This document shows positions 1 to 8,682 of a DNA stretch of 39,317 bases, piece by piece. The DNA lies in the NCBI GenBank assembly GCA_017621515.1, contig JAGASY010000046.1:1-39317 (forward strand), in the 5' to 3' direction. Source of the DNA: Bacteroidaceae bacterium (GTDB lineage: Bacteria; Bacteroidota; Bacteroidia; Bacteroidales; Bacteroidaceae). The first letter of the stretch is position 1. Each line of letters begins with the position of its first letter. The position numbers were made by a program, and so were the translations under genes. The notes beneath the pieces are model-generated. The model saw nothing but the letters and a program-made list of their open reading frames with translations, searched no databases and was not told the origin of the DNA.

Positions 1-194
1 GAATACATATACAAATATACTGATTTTTCTTGAAATACACAACTATTTAATTGACAATCAATTAATTAATTAAATCATAAAAATGTGTACAAAGAGTAGC
101 CCCTGTTAGGGGAGGTGGCGCGTAGCGACGGAGGAGTCTGTCGAATACAATCACTAAAATTTACATCACTAAAATTTTAAACAGTTTCTCAATG
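1..194. other. Gene-free window edge with short repeats
   Basis: No coding region is supported here. The stretch is AT-rich up to about position 90. A GC-rich block follows that contains a small hairpin, CCCC (100-103) with GGGG (109-112) around a TGTTA loop. The block ends in a minus-strand copy of the short TGTATTC unit (133-154). A 13-base direct repeat, ATCACTAAAATTT, lies at 150-162 and 165-177. The hairpin could act weakly as a terminator for the minus-strand glycosyltransferase, but it has no good T-tract. Confidence 0.5.
133..154 (-). repeat. Short dispersed unit (TGTATTCGACAGACTCC)
   Basis: Read on the minus strand this is GTGAT followed by TGTATTCGACAGACTCC. It differs at only about three positions from the unit at 29195-29216. 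It lies just downstream of the glycosyltransferase gene, next to a GC-rich hairpin block. It is one of at least six related units in the window; the others border the large repeat copies. Confidence 0.6.
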
Positions 195-1169
195 TCAGCT
201 GTGTACTGAGTATCCCGATTGTTCAAGAACCTTGAATATAAATTCAATCCTATAATCCCATGCAGCATTCTTTAATGCGACTTCTCTGTTACGGTCCACA
301 AGCGACTGGTAGGAACTGATATTGGAAAGAATTTCTTCCAGTTGCGCCGCTGCATGACTAATATCAGCCTCAACCACAGGATTATAGCCAAGCAAATTGT
401 AAAGTTCTTTTGGGCAATATCCTACAATGACACAGCGCGACAGCATACTTTCCCAATATCTCATTGTGAGAGTTTCTACCGATGTATTCACCGCATCAGT
501 CACACTTGCCGGAAAAGAAACGGTAATTTTTGAATTACACAAAGCATTACGATACTTTTCAAATGTGTCGAATATGAAAGTCTTACCATCAGGCTTTTTA
601 TTAAGATATATAAAACTACATTTCTTGTCCAAGCCCGCTTCAATAAGTTTCTGATGATAAGCAGGATATTTGCGTCCGATTTCATAGACATCAATATTCC
701 GTTCCGACAAAGGCAGCCCCGGCACGTAGTCTGACATGTCAAGCCCTTCGGGGATGTGGACGAACTTGGTGTCGGGAAATATTTTTGAAAAACGATCTAT
801 GACATCGGAGGCTGTCATAAAGCATAGTTTCACATTGAGTAAACGAAGGTCGTGCTCCAAAGACTTCCACGTATAAGGCCAGCAGTCCCATAGCATCGGA
901 ATGATTTCGCCCTTGAAATTAAACGGCAGACATGATTTAAGCAGATGCTGTCCGCGCGAACACACCAAATAGGCATCGGAAGAATTTCCCCAATGCACAC
1001 CAGTCAGAGATATTCCCTTCACCATGTTTTTGAACCACTTCTTTCTAAGTATCTGCGGACGTGACACATAATCGCCACCGTTGGTCACCCACGACTGACA
1101 GAAACTTTGCATATAAACTTGAGTATCCGCTTTGCCTCGCGGAACATTGACCAACTGCACACTTTTCAT
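195..1169 (-). CDS. Glycosyltransferase family 1-like protein
   Basis: The 324-residue protein has no signal peptide or obvious membrane segment. Its C-terminal third looks like the GT-B glycosyl transferase group 1 fold: a run resembling SFPASVTDA, then ETLTMRYWESMLSRCVIVG, then a closing segment where glycosyl transferases usually have a D-G-x-E-like acceptor or nucleotide region. The sugar donor and acceptor cannot be read from the sequence. The likely role is cell-surface glycan or capsule assembly in the cytoplasm. The ATG at 1169 is the only sensible start. A terminator (1222-1286) separates it from the upstream esterase gene, so it probably has its own promoter. I see no polysaccharide cluster around it; it may be an isolated member, or the cluster may continue outside the window. 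Confidence 0.6.
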   Translation of the reverse strand: MKSVQLVNVPRGKADTQVYMQSFCQSWVTNGGDYVSRPQILRKKWFKNMVKGISLTGVHWGNSSDAYLVCSRGQHLLKSCLPFNFKGEIIPMLWDCWPYTWKSLEHDLRLLNVKLCFMTASDVIDRFSKIFPDTKFVHIPEGLDMSDYVPGLPLSERNIDVYEIGRKYPAYHQKLIEAGLDKKCSFIYLNKKPDGKTFIFDTFEKYRNALCNSKITVSFPASVTDAVNTSVETLTMRYWESMLSRCVIVGYCPKELYNLLGYNPVVEADISHAAAQLEEILSNISSYQSLVDRNREVALKNAAWDYRIEFIFKVLEQSGYSVHS

Positions 1170-1210
1170 CTTTCCCTATTGAAATTTCAATAATTGCCCA
1201 ACATAAAACT

Positions 1211-1286
1211 ACATAAAAAAAGCGGAGCCTTCCTCTCCTCCGGCATTGTCTGCATGTCAGAAAGCCGCGTTAGAGGAAGACTCCGC
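1211..1286 (-). terminator. Intrinsic terminator of the esterase gene
   Basis: A 15-base arm at 1222-1236 (GCGGAG...CCTCT) pairs with 1272-1286 with one mismatch, and an inner CGGC/GCCG pair can extend the structure. On the minus strand the hairpin is followed directly by TTTTTT (1221 down to about 1215). It begins five bases after the stop of the minus-strand esterase gene. Confidence 0.8.
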
Positions 1287-1290
1287 ACAC

Positions 1291-2145
1291 TTATTTCAAT
1301 GTCTTCAACCATGCCTTCAGGTCTGCCAACATCTGCTCATGATATTTGAAATTCTCACGGAATCCCCATCCGTGTCCTCCTGAAGGATAAATATGCAGAG
1401 AAGCAGGTACATGGTTATGCTTCAAGGCAAGATAATAATTGACACTGTTTGGCGTCGGAACGGCTGTATCATCGTCAGAGAGGAGCATGATTGCAGGCGG
1501 TGTCTGCTTTGTCACCTGTTTTTCGTTGCTATAAAGTTCAACCATTTCCGGAGAAGCCTCTTTGCCTATCAAACCGTGCCGGGAACCCTGATGAGTGTAG
1601 GCATAATCGAAAGTTATCACCGGATAGAATAGAATCTGAAAGGCCGGAGCCGTGAGCGAATCGCTATGTGTAGCCACCGTAGATGCAAGATGTCCACCGG
1701 CAGAAGAACCCATTATGCCCACCTTGTCTGGCGAGATATTCCATGCCGCCGCATTCTCCCGGACGATTCTTAAAGCCTCTTTGGCATCACTGATAGGCAC
1801 CTCTGTCACTCCGTTTGGCATACGATACTTCAGAACAATATATGCAAAGCCCTGTTCATTATAGAACTGCGCCCAGTTGTATCCCTCGTTCTCCATAGAA
1901 AGATGTACGTATCCTCCTCCCGGACAACACACCACGGCTTTCCCGTTGGCATTTTCTTTTGCCGGCAGAAAAACGCGTATAGAAGGTTTGAAGTTCCTCT
2001 TCGAGTCATCATACGGCTGAGTCTTATCCACACCGTTACTGTTCGGCAGTCCATTCTGCCATAAATCAATGTCCAACACCTGCTGTGCATTCGCTGCACC
2101 GGCAGCAAAGAACATACAGAACAAAGTTTTAATAATCTTTTTCAT
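1291..2145 (-). CDS. Secreted alpha/beta hydrolase (acetylxylan esterase-like)
   Basis: The 284-residue protein starts with a clear signal peptide (about residues 1-20, ending ANA-Q), so it is exported. The alpha/beta hydrolase core is visible: an oxyanion-hole motif PGGGY (75-79), the nucleophile elbow GSSAGG with Ser148, an acid in SDDDTAVP (about Asp226), and the catalytic histidine in GGHGWG (His258). This arrangement is typical of the Bacteroidetes BD-FAE and acetylxylan esterase-type enzymes that remove acetyl or feruloyl groups from plant glycans. The exact substrate is inferred. No polysaccharide-utilisation genes adjoin it. A TAAGTTTG -7 box (2198-2191) lies 46 bases upstream, and a strong terminator follows the gene. 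Confidence 0.8.
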   Translation of the reverse strand: MKKIIKTLFCMFFAAGAANAQQVLDIDLWQNGLPNSNGVDKTQPYDDSKRNFKPSIRVFLPAKENANGKAVVCCPGGGYVHLSMENEGYNWAQFYNEQGFAYIVLKYRMPNGVTEVPISDAKEALRIVRENAAAWNISPDKVGIMGSSAGGHLASTVATHSDSLTAPAFQILFYPVITFDYAYTHQGSRHGLIGKEASPEMVELYSNEKQVTKQTPPAIMLLSDDDTAVPTPNSVNYYLALKHNHVPASLHIYPSGGHGWGFRENFKYHEQMLADLKAWLKTLK

Positions 2146-2190
2146 CTATTATCCGTATTAGAAAATTATAATATACATTATTATTTTCGA

Positions 2191-2198
2191 CAAACTTA
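2191..2198 (-). promoter_or_regulatory. Candidate -7 box for the esterase gene
   Basis: On the minus strand the sequence reads TAAGTTTG, an exact fit to the Bacteroidetes TAnnTTTG element. It lies 46 bases upstream of the esterase ATG. No convincing -33 TTTG is seen. Confidence 0.45.
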
Positions 2199-2241
2199 CA
2201 GAATTTATCGCGGAAAACCGATAAAGAATAGAGAAAAATTG

Positions 2242-2249
2242 TATTTTTG
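2242..2249 (+). promoter_or_regulatory. Candidate -7 box for the ROK kinase gene
   Basis: The sequence TATTTTTG fits TAnnTTTG and lies 50 bases before the ATG at 2300. It is in the divergent gap shared with the esterase gene. A -33 element is not obvious. Confidence 0.45.
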
Positions 2250-2299
2250 CAACATAACAACATTATAGTAAAAACAATAAAATAGCAAATCGTAATATT

Positions 2300-3268
2300 A
2301 TGGACGAACAGAAACCATACGTGATAGGTGTTGACCTCGGCGGAACAAACACCGTTTTCGGAATAGTCAATGCACGCGGAGAAATCATCTGCGACAATTC
2401 GATACGTACTCAGGAATATGCCACAGCTGAGGCATTTGTCGATGCCGGATGCGAATGTCTCCGTCCTCTCATTGAACATGCCGGAGGAATAGGCAACATC
2501 AAGGCAATGGGCATCGGAGCACCAAACGCAAACTATTATCGCGGAACAATAGAACATGCGCCGAACCTTCCGTGGAAAGGTATAGTGCCACTGGCAGAAA
2601 TGTTCTCAAAAGCACTCGGAATACCAGTAGCCATGACGAATGACGCAAACGCAGCTGCAATAGGCGAAATGACCTACGGTGTGGCACGCGGTATGAAAGA
2701 TTTCATCGTCATCACACTCGGAACCGGTGTCGGCAGCGGAATCGTCATCAACGGACAACTCGTTTATGGGCATGACGGATTTGCCGGCGAATTGGGACAT
2801 GTCACTATAGTCAGGGGAAACGAAGGACGTCTGTGCGGCTGCGGACGCAAAGGGTGTCTTGAGACATACTGTTCGGCTACAGGAGTGGCACGTACAGCAC
2901 GTGAAATACTTGAGAAGTCGGACAGACCAAGTCTGCTACGCGAGATTCCGGCAGAGAAAATCACTTCTCTCGACGTGTCTATAGCGGCAGGAAAAGGAGA
3001 TGAGGTGGCAAAAGAAATATTTGCATTTACAGGAGAGATGTTGGGCAAAGCCTGTGCAGACTTCGCTGCATTCTCCAGTCCGGAGGCATTCATTTTCTTC
3101 GGCGGACTGACCAAAGCCGGTGCCCTCATAATGGACCCGATAAAGAAAGCATACGATGAAAATGTACTCAATCTGTTTAAAGGCAAAGCAAAATTCCTCG
3201 TATCCGGTCTTATGAGTTCAAACGCAGCCGTACTCGGTGCGAGTGCTCTCGGATGGGAAAGCAAATAA
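2300..3268 (+). CDS. ROK family sugar kinase (glucokinase-like)
   Basis: The 322-residue protein has all the ROK landmarks. They are the phosphate-binding DLGGTN (12-17), the catalytic aspartate in NDAN (Asp115), the zinc-site histidine in GELGH (His167), and the CGCGxxGCLE cysteine cluster (about 179-188). ROK enzymes phosphorylate glucose or related hexoses and N-acyl hexosamines with ATP in the cytoplasm. The kinase type rather than the repressor type is indicated because there is no N-terminal helix-turn-helix. Glucose is the likeliest substrate but mannose or N-acetyl sugars are possible. It is a single-gene unit: its own -7 box precedes it and an intrinsic terminator at 3309-3350 follows. 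Confidence 0.9.
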   Translation: MDEQKPYVIGVDLGGTNTVFGIVNARGEIICDNSIRTQEYATAEAFVDAGCECLRPLIEHAGGIGNIKAMGIGAPNANYYRGTIEHAPNLPWKGIVPLAEMFSKALGIPVAMTNDANAAAIGEMTYGVARGMKDFIVITLGTGVGSGIVINGQLVYGHDGFAGELGHVTIVRGNEGRLCGCGRKGCLETYCSATGVARTAREILEKSDRPSLLREIPAEKITSLDVSIAAGKGDEVAKEIFAFTGEMLGKACADFAAFSSPEAFIFFGGLTKAGALIMDPIKKAYDENVLNLFKGKAKFLVSGLMSSNAAVLGASALGWESK

Positions 3269-3308
3269 GATATAACATGTGTCGCTGACACACTGGAAAA
3301 ACAGATTC

Positions 3309-3350
3309 GCGCCCTGAAACACATTGCGAGTGCTTCAGGGCGCATTTTTT
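3309..3350 (+). terminator. Intrinsic terminator of the ROK kinase gene
   Basis: A 14-base stem (GCGCCCTGAAACAC at 3309-3322 with 3330-3343, one mismatch) with a 7-base loop is followed by a T run at 3345-3350. It starts 40 bases after the kinase stop. Confidence 0.85.
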
Positions 3351-3457
3351 ATTTTTCCAGCTATACAAACAGAATACTTAAAGTCGTCACAGGCACTTAT
3401 TTACATCCGTATTAAAAACTTTTTTTACACAATAAATAAAAGAATAGATTTTTTTTG

Positions 3458-3465
3458 TAAGTTTG
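3458..3465 (+). promoter_or_regulatory. Candidate -7 box for the five-gene run
   Basis: TAAGTTTG lies 29 bases upstream of the ATG at 3495, directly after a T-rich tract. It is the last match to TAnnTTTG before the run of closely spaced genes from 3495 to 8549, so it could drive all of them. Confidence 0.5.
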
Positions 3466-3494
3466 CAGTTATATCCAAGCAATTCAAGCAATAT

Positions 3495-4244
3495 ATGGAC
3501 AAGAGCGATAGTATTGTAATCATACCGACATATAACGAGAAAGAAAATATAGAAAAGATTATCAGAGCCGTATTCGGTCTTGATAAATGTTTTCACATAC
3601 TCGTAATAGATGACGGCTCACCGGACGGAACGGCATCGATAGTCAAAGGTTTGATTGAGAAAGAGTTTCCAGACCGTTTGTTCATTTTAGAACGAAAAGG
3701 GAAAATGGGGCTCGGCACTGCTTATATAGCGGGATTCAAATGGAGCATCAATCATGGATATGACTATATTTTTGAAATGGATGCAGACTTCTCTCATGCG
3801 CCGACAGACCTTCCGCGTCTCTACTCCGCATGTGCAGACGAAGGATACGACCTTGCAATCGGTTCCCGATACATTTCCGGTGTGAACGTGGTCAACTGGC
3901 CGATTGGCAGAGTCCTGATGTCTTATTTTGCATCCATGTACGTAAGAATGATTACAGGATTCAAGGTGCATGACACCACAGCCGGATTTAAATGTTACAG
4001 ACGGAGAGTACTTGAAACCATTGACCTTGACGCTGTACGCTTCAAGGGGTATGCCTTCCAGATAGAAATGAAATTCACCACATACAAGTGCGGATTCAAA
4101 ATTAAGGAAGTACCGGTGATTTTTGTCAACAGAGTGGAGGGGGTATCCAAAATGAGCGGAGGCATATTCAGCGAGGCCGTATTCGGTGTCATCCGACTTC
4201 GACTTGACGGATGGTTCAAGAAATACCCGAAACCAAAGAAATAA
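3495..4244 (+). CDS. Polyprenol-phosphate mannosyltransferase (GT2, Dpm1/Ppm1-like)
   Basis: This 249-residue family 2 glycosyltransferase transfers a hexose, most likely mannose from GDP-mannose, to polyprenyl phosphate at the inner face of the membrane. The N-terminal VIIPTYNEKENI, the LVIDDGSPDGT segment and the metal-binding DAD (96-98) are typical. The frame stays open upstream to 3324, but family proteins begin just before VIIPTYNE, and the ATG at 3495 follows the TAAGTTTG box at a normal distance, so that start was chosen. It has no C-terminal membrane domain, so it is of the soluble Dpm1 type. It is first in a run with pyrC 22 bases downstream. Confidence 0.88.
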   Translation: MDKSDSIVIIPTYNEKENIEKIIRAVFGLDKCFHILVIDDGSPDGTASIVKGLIEKEFPDRLFILERKGKMGLGTAYIAGFKWSINHGYDYIFEMDADFSHAPTDLPRLYSACADEGYDLAIGSRYISGVNVVNWPIGRVLMSYFASMYVRMITGFKVHDTTAGFKCYRRRVLETIDLDAVRFKGYAFQIEMKFTTYKCGFKIKEVPVIFVNRVEGVSKMSGGIFSEAVFGVIRLRLDGWFKKYPKPKK

Positions 4245-4266
4245 GAGAGATTACACACAACAAGAA

Positions 4267-5610
4267 ATGAGAACTATAATAAAGAATGCAACAATTGTAA
4301 ACGAAGGGAAACAGTTCTTCGGAACAATTGTAATTGAAGACGAGTGGATTGTTGATGTTCTTGAAGATGAAGCGTCTGAATCTTGTGACTATGACAATCT
4401 TATCGACGCATCAGGCATGTACATATTTCCGGGAGTCATTGACGACCATGTACATTTCCGTGAGCCCGGCTTGACATATAAGGCTGACATAGAAAGTGAA
4501 AGCCGCACAGCGGCAGCAGGCGGTGTCACTTCTTATATGGAAATGCCAAATACCGTACCTCAGACTACAACCATAGAGCTGCTTGAAGAAAAATTCAAGA
4601 TGGCTGCGGAAAAAAGCCGTGTGAACTATTCCTTTTTCTTTGGAGCTACCAACGACAATACCCACCTTCTGCCGCAACTCGACCCTTCAAGAGTGTGCGG
4701 TGTGAAGGTTTTCATGGGAAGCAGTACGGGAAATATGCTCGTAGATAATGAAAATGCATTGCGCCAGCTGTTCAAAACTTCTCCGTTACTTATCATGGCT
4801 CACTGTGAAGACACAAACATTATAAACCGGAACATCGAGATTTTCAAGAAGAAATATAAAGGGCAGAATGATTTTCCGGTACGTTATCATTCACGTATCC
4901 GCAGTGTGGAAGCATGTTACGAATCGTCGTCATTAGCTGTACGGTTAGCAAAAGAAACAGGAGCAAGACTGCACGTGGCGCACATTTCCACAGCCAAAGA
5001 GCTTTCTCTATTTGAGAACAAGCCTATAGAAGAAAAACAAATTACCGCCGAGGTCTGTATAGCGCATCTTATGTTTACCACAGAAGATTACGACTCTCTC
5101 GGTACAAAAATCAAATGCAATCCTGCCATCAAAACAATAGAAGACAGAGAAGCTCTGCGTGAAGCGCTGACAGACGGTCGTTTAGATATAGTGGCTACAG
5201 ACCATGCCCCACACCTCTTGAACGAAAAAGTGGGCGGTGCGCTGAAGGCTGCATCAGGAATGCCTATGATACAGTTCTCACTTGTCTCGATGCTTGAACT
5301 GGCGGACAAAGGAGTGCTTCCTGTGGAACGAATACCGGAACTTATGAGTCATAATCCGGCAAAATTGTATCGTATAAAGGAAAGAGGATACATCCGTAAA
5401 GGCTACTATGCCGACCTTGTAATAGTAGATCCGAATGCTAACTGGCAAGTGATGGAAGGACGCTACTACACAAAATGCGGATGGACTCCGATGGATGAAA
5501 GAACATTCAAATGGCGAGTGCGACGCACAATCGTCAATGGACGAACGGTCTATTGTGACGGCATTGTTGTAGATGGTGTACGCGGTGAGGAACTTGAATT
5601 TAGTCACTAA
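4267..5610 (+). CDS. pyrC: Dihydroorotase
   Basis: The 447-residue enzyme catalyses the reversible cyclisation of carbamoyl aspartate to dihydroorotate in pyrimidine synthesis. It is a class I, amidohydrolase-fold dihydroorotase. The metal-binding HVHFRE (61-66), the lysine in GVKVFMGS, histidines in IMAHCED and LHVAHIS, and the aspartate in ATDHAPH are all present. An ATG-initiated frame extends upstream to 4186 into the preceding gene, but the ATG at 4267 matches the usual family N-terminus. It sits 22 bases after the mannosyltransferase and is probably cotranscribed. Confidence 0.93.
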   Translation: MRTIIKNATIVNEGKQFFGTIVIEDEWIVDVLEDEASESCDYDNLIDASGMYIFPGVIDDHVHFREPGLTYKADIESESRTAAAGGVTSYMEMPNTVPQTTTIELLEEKFKMAAEKSRVNYSFFFGATNDNTHLLPQLDPSRVCGVKVFMGSSTGNMLVDNENALRQLFKTSPLLIMAHCEDTNIINRNIEIFKKKYKGQNDFPVRYHSRIRSVEACYESSSLAVRLAKETGARLHVAHISTAKELSLFENKPIEEKQITAEVCIAHLMFTTEDYDSLGTKIKCNPAIKTIEDREALREALTDGRLDIVATDHAPHLLNEKVGGALKAASGMPMIQFSLVSMLELADKGVLPVERIPELMSHNPAKLYRIKERGYIRKGYYADLVIVDPNANWQVMEGRYYTKCGWTPMDERTFKWRVRRTIVNGRTVYCDGIVVDGVRGEELEFSH

Positions 5611-5670
5611 TATCATCCGTACAGAACAAAAGTATCAGATTGCTAATATATAAACTCCAACAGACAAGGT

Positions 5671-6582
5671 ATGAAGGAAAAAGACTATCTGAAAAGTGTC
5701 ATTCACCATTATCGTATCAGCGATGTAGCTCCATACATTAATTGGATATATTTCTTTCATGCATGGTCTTTTCCTTTGAAGTATGCGTCTATTGCCAATA
5801 TACACGGATGTGACGCTTGCCGTGCCTCATGGCTTTCCAACTTTTCAGAAGCAGAACGCCCACGTGCTGCAGAAGCCATGAAACTGCAAAATGACGCTTC
5901 AAGGATGTTGGCAAAGCTCGATGCTTATTATGAAATTGGTGCTATATTCCGTCTATTTAACTCTAATGCAGACAACGATGACATTATTGTAGGAAAGACA
6001 CGGTTGCCCATGCTAAGGCAGCAAATCCCAAATTCCAACGGTCATTGCTTGTGTCTGAGTGATTTCATTCGTCCATTGGATACTCAAGAACATGACCAGA
6101 TAGGAATATTCGCCACATCGGTAAATGCCAAAACAGAGAATCTATACGCAGAAGACACCTACAACCGTATGCTTGTGCAGACGCTTGCAGACCGCCTTGC
6201 AGAAGCAGCTGCAGAATGTCTGCACAGAGAGGTCAGAACCGAAATATGGGGATATGCACATGATGAGAAACTTAGCATAGATGAACTTCACCACGAAAAG
6301 TTCCGGGGAATACGTCCGGCAGTCGGTTATCCGTGCTTGCCAGATTTGTCACTCAACTTTTTGCTTGATGAATTGCTTGACTTTTCACAAATTGGAATAA
6401 GGTTGACGGAACATGGAATGATGCGTCCGCACGCTTCTGTAAGCGGACTGATGCTATCTCATCCCCAGTCGTGCTATTTTGCCGTCGGAACCATTGATGA
6501 AATCCAATTGGCAGACTATGCAAAACGCAGGGGAATGCCTCCGACAGAACTTCGCACATATCTTATGAGAAACTTAGGATGA
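5671..6582 (+). CDS. Free-standing methionine synthase activation domain protein
   Basis: The 303-residue protein aligns along its length with the C-terminal AdoMet-binding reactivation domain of cobalamin-dependent methionine synthase (MetH). The signature RPAxGYP occurs as RPAVGYP (215-221). It is preceded by LADRLAEAAAECLH and an EIWGYAHDEKLSIDEL segment, and followed by LTEHGMMRPHASVSGL and a SHPQSCYFAVG stretch, all in the order found in MetH. The methyltransferase, folate and cobalamin-binding domains are absent. In MetH this domain supplies AdoMet for reductive methylation of oxidised cob(II)alamin. Here it might act in trans on a truncated MetH or another corrinoid enzyme. It lies 60 bases after pyrC and 25 before the next gene. 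Confidence 0.85.
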   Translation: MKEKDYLKSVIHHYRISDVAPYINWIYFFHAWSFPLKYASIANIHGCDACRASWLSNFSEAERPRAAEAMKLQNDASRMLAKLDAYYEIGAIFRLFNSNADNDDIIVGKTRLPMLRQQIPNSNGHCLCLSDFIRPLDTQEHDQIGIFATSVNAKTENLYAEDTYNRMLVQTLADRLAEAAAECLHREVRTEIWGYAHDEKLSIDELHHEKFRGIRPAVGYPCLPDLSLNFLLDELLDFSQIGIRLTEHGMMRPHASVSGLMLSHPQSCYFAVGTIDEIQLADYAKRRGMPPTELRTYLMRNLG

Positions 6583-6607
6583 ATTATTAACAAGAAAATA
6601 TTAAGGA

Positions 6608-7774
6608 GTGTTATATAGGATTATCATATTATTGCTGGTGCTACTTATCCTTCCTGATTTATATATTTATTGGATATATGTCAGGAAATGGACAAGACGC
6701 TGTTGCTTGCGAGTATTGAGCTTTGCTCCATCTGCAATTCTGCTGACAGCAATGACAGCTATCATGTCTTCAAACGATATGAAGCCGGACAACCAACCAT
6801 ACGTGGGGCTGTTCATGACAGTCATGCTACTTATATGCCTCCCAAAGTTTTTATTCTCATTTATAGACTGCATCGGTCGTCTGTTTCCTTCACCGCGTAT
6901 CCGGCGAACATTCAGAATATCGGGCATGTCAATAGCTTTGTTCTCCATACTTATTCTATGTTGCGGGTGTTTCTGGGGACGCAGCAGATTCGTTGTTCAC
7001 AAGCAAACTTTCTATTTCACAGATTTACCACATGAGTTTGACGGCTACCGCATCGCACAATTCTCCGATATGCACATCGGTACCCTGAGAAAAGGACACG
7101 AAGCTGACGCAAAGAAGATAGTTGACTTAATCAATGACCAACGGTGTGACATGATTGTTTTCACCGGCGATCTTGTCAACCATCAAGCATGTGAACTCGA
7201 CGGATTCAAACATATATTATCCCAGTTGTCGGCTACAGACGGAGTATATGCAATCATGGGAAACCACGACTACAGCATGTACATAAAATATCCATTAGAA
7301 AGCATGAGAAAAGCAGATGTCAAAGACTTGCAGAGACGTGAACGCTCCTTCGGATGGAATCTGCTCATAAACAATCATGATATTATCCACAGAAAAAAAG
7401 ACTCCATCGCCATTATCGGTGTAGAAAATGACGGTCGTCCCCCCTTCCCTTCTCTCGGCGACTTACCTAAGGCAACCAAAGGCATTGGGAAAGAGACATT
7501 CTCTATACTCCTCAGCCATGACCCGACTCACTGGAGACGCAAAGTCCTGCCTAAGACGGACATTCAACTCACCCTATCAGGACATACACATGCCGGACAA
7601 TTCAAAGTTTTCGGCTGGTCTCCCGTTGCATTTGTCTATGACGAATGGTCCGGTGCCTATAGCGAAGGGAAACAGATACTCAATGTCAGCGACGGCATAG
7701 GTGCTATAATGTTTCCTTTCAGATTTGGAGCATGGCCTGAAGTCAATGTCATCACACTGAAAAAGATAGATTAA
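6608..7774 (+). CDS. Membrane-anchored calcineurin-like metallophosphoesterase
   Basis: The 388-residue protein has about four hydrophobic segments (roughly 5-24, 38-53, 66-86 and 105-123) and then a calcineurin-like phosphoesterase domain. The metal-binding motifs are FSDMHIG (152-158), GDLVNH (187-192), GNHD (218-221) and, near the C-terminus, GHTHAGQ. This is the layout of YkuE/YaeI-type enzymes, which act on lipid-linked phosphates such as UDP-diacylglucosamine-like or related lipids; the substrate here is not known. The start is GTG at 6608. The only nearby AAGGAG (6603-6608) overlaps that codon, so initiation may occur slightly downstream. It precedes plsC by 43 bases, which fits a membrane-lipid role. 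Confidence 0.82.
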   Translation: MLYRIIILLLVLLILPDLYIYWIYVRKWTRRCCLRVLSFAPSAILLTAMTAIMSSNDMKPDNQPYVGLFMTVMLLICLPKFLFSFIDCIGRLFPSPRIRRTFRISGMSIALFSILILCCGCFWGRSRFVVHKQTFYFTDLPHEFDGYRIAQFSDMHIGTLRKGHEADAKKIVDLINDQRCDMIVFTGDLVNHQACELDGFKHILSQLSATDGVYAIMGNHDYSMYIKYPLESMRKADVKDLQRRERSFGWNLLINNHDIIHRKKDSIAIIGVENDGRPPFPSLGDLPKATKGIGKETFSILLSHDPTHWRRKVLPKTDIQLTLSGHTHAGQFKVFGWSPVAFVYDEWSGAYSEGKQILNVSDGIGAIMFPFRFGAWPEVNVITLKKID

Positions 7775-7817
7775 AGCATTTATTCACCCAATTCAAAAAT
7801 ATAACATAGTCCAGATT

Positions 7818-8549
7818 ATGAAAATCATTTATAAAATATATTCATTTTGCATAGCACTGCCTTTATTTATTGTAGCCACAATTATCACTGCCACTGTTGT
7901 GGTTATCGCTTCCATGCTCGGCGACTCTGTATATGTAGGATATTACGCACCTAAATGGTGGTCACGCATCACATGTATGCTGTTTCTCATACGAATAAAA
8001 ACAGAGGGAAAAGAGTTTATAGACCCGAAACAATCATACGTGTTTTTGGCAAATCACCAAGGCTACTTCGACATATTTCTAATCTACGGTTATCTGGGGC
8101 ATAACTTCAAGTGGATGATGAAGGAATATCTCCGAAAGATTCCGTTTGTCGGATACGCATGTGCAAAATCCAAACATATATATGTCGGCGACTCCCTTTC
8201 GTCCATCCAACGCACAGTACTCCAAGCACAGGAAACACTTCGCGGCGGAATGTCTATGGTGATATTTCCGGAAGGCACACGCACCTATACCGGAGAAATG
8301 GGAACTTTCAAGAGAGGGGCATTCATGCTGGCAAATGAAATCGGATTGCCCATCGTCCCACTGACCATCAACGGTTCTTTTGATGTATTCTCACGTAAAG
8401 CAAAATCAGTTTCTCCCGGAACAATCTCACTAAAAATACACAAACCGATTACAGTGGAAGAGCGCAAAGGCAAGCCAACCAAGGTATTCATGCAAGAAGT
8501 TTTCGACATCATAAACTCAAGCATAGAAGAAAAATACAGAAAAGCATAA
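7818..8549 (+). CDS. plsC: 1-acyl-sn-glycerol-3-phosphate acyltransferase
   Basis: This 243-residue membrane enzyme would add the second acyl chain to lysophosphatidic acid to form phosphatidic acid. The acyltransferase motif NHxxxxD appears as NHQGYFD (79-85) and the phosphate-binding FPEGTR lies at about 147-152. An N-terminal hydrophobic segment (about 8-32) anchors it. It is the last gene of the run that starts at 3495 and is followed by a bidirectional terminator. Another lysophospholipid acyltransferase specificity cannot be excluded. Confidence 0.88.
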   Translation: MKIIYKIYSFCIALPLFIVATIITATVVVIASMLGDSVYVGYYAPKWWSRITCMLFLIRIKTEGKEFIDPKQSYVFLANHQGYFDIFLIYGYLGHNFKWMMKEYLRKIPFVGYACAKSKHIYVGDSLSSIQRTVLQAQETLRGGMSMVIFPEGTRTYTGEMGTFKRGAFMLANEIGLPIVPLTINGSFDVFSRKAKSVSPGTISLKIHKPITVEERKGKPTKVFMQEVFDIINSSIEEKYRKA

Positions 8550-8608
8550 ATTGAAATATCTCCACGGCAAGACTGCCGACACATATTGTATTCTTTGTGA
8601 ATAAAGAC

Positions 8609-8665
8609 AAAGGAGGTGAAGCTACATGAACACATATATTCGTTCAAGAACTTCACCTCCTTTTT
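8609..8665. terminator. Bidirectional terminator between plsC and the DUF4861 gene
   Basis: AAAGGAGGTGAAG (8609-8621) pairs perfectly with 8651-8663. A second short stem (TGAAC 8627-8631 with GTTCA 8642-8646) lies in the loop. T residues follow on the plus strand (8661-8665), and the A-rich bases before the left arm give Ts on the minus strand. It lies between two convergent genes. Confidence 0.8.
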
Positions 8666-8682
8666 CCATTACATCCAACAAC

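Noticed and set aside
4186..4266. Longer N-terminus of dihydroorotase
   Set aside because: The extension overlaps the mannosyltransferase C-terminus and has no counterpart in the family. ATG 4267 gives the normal N-terminus.
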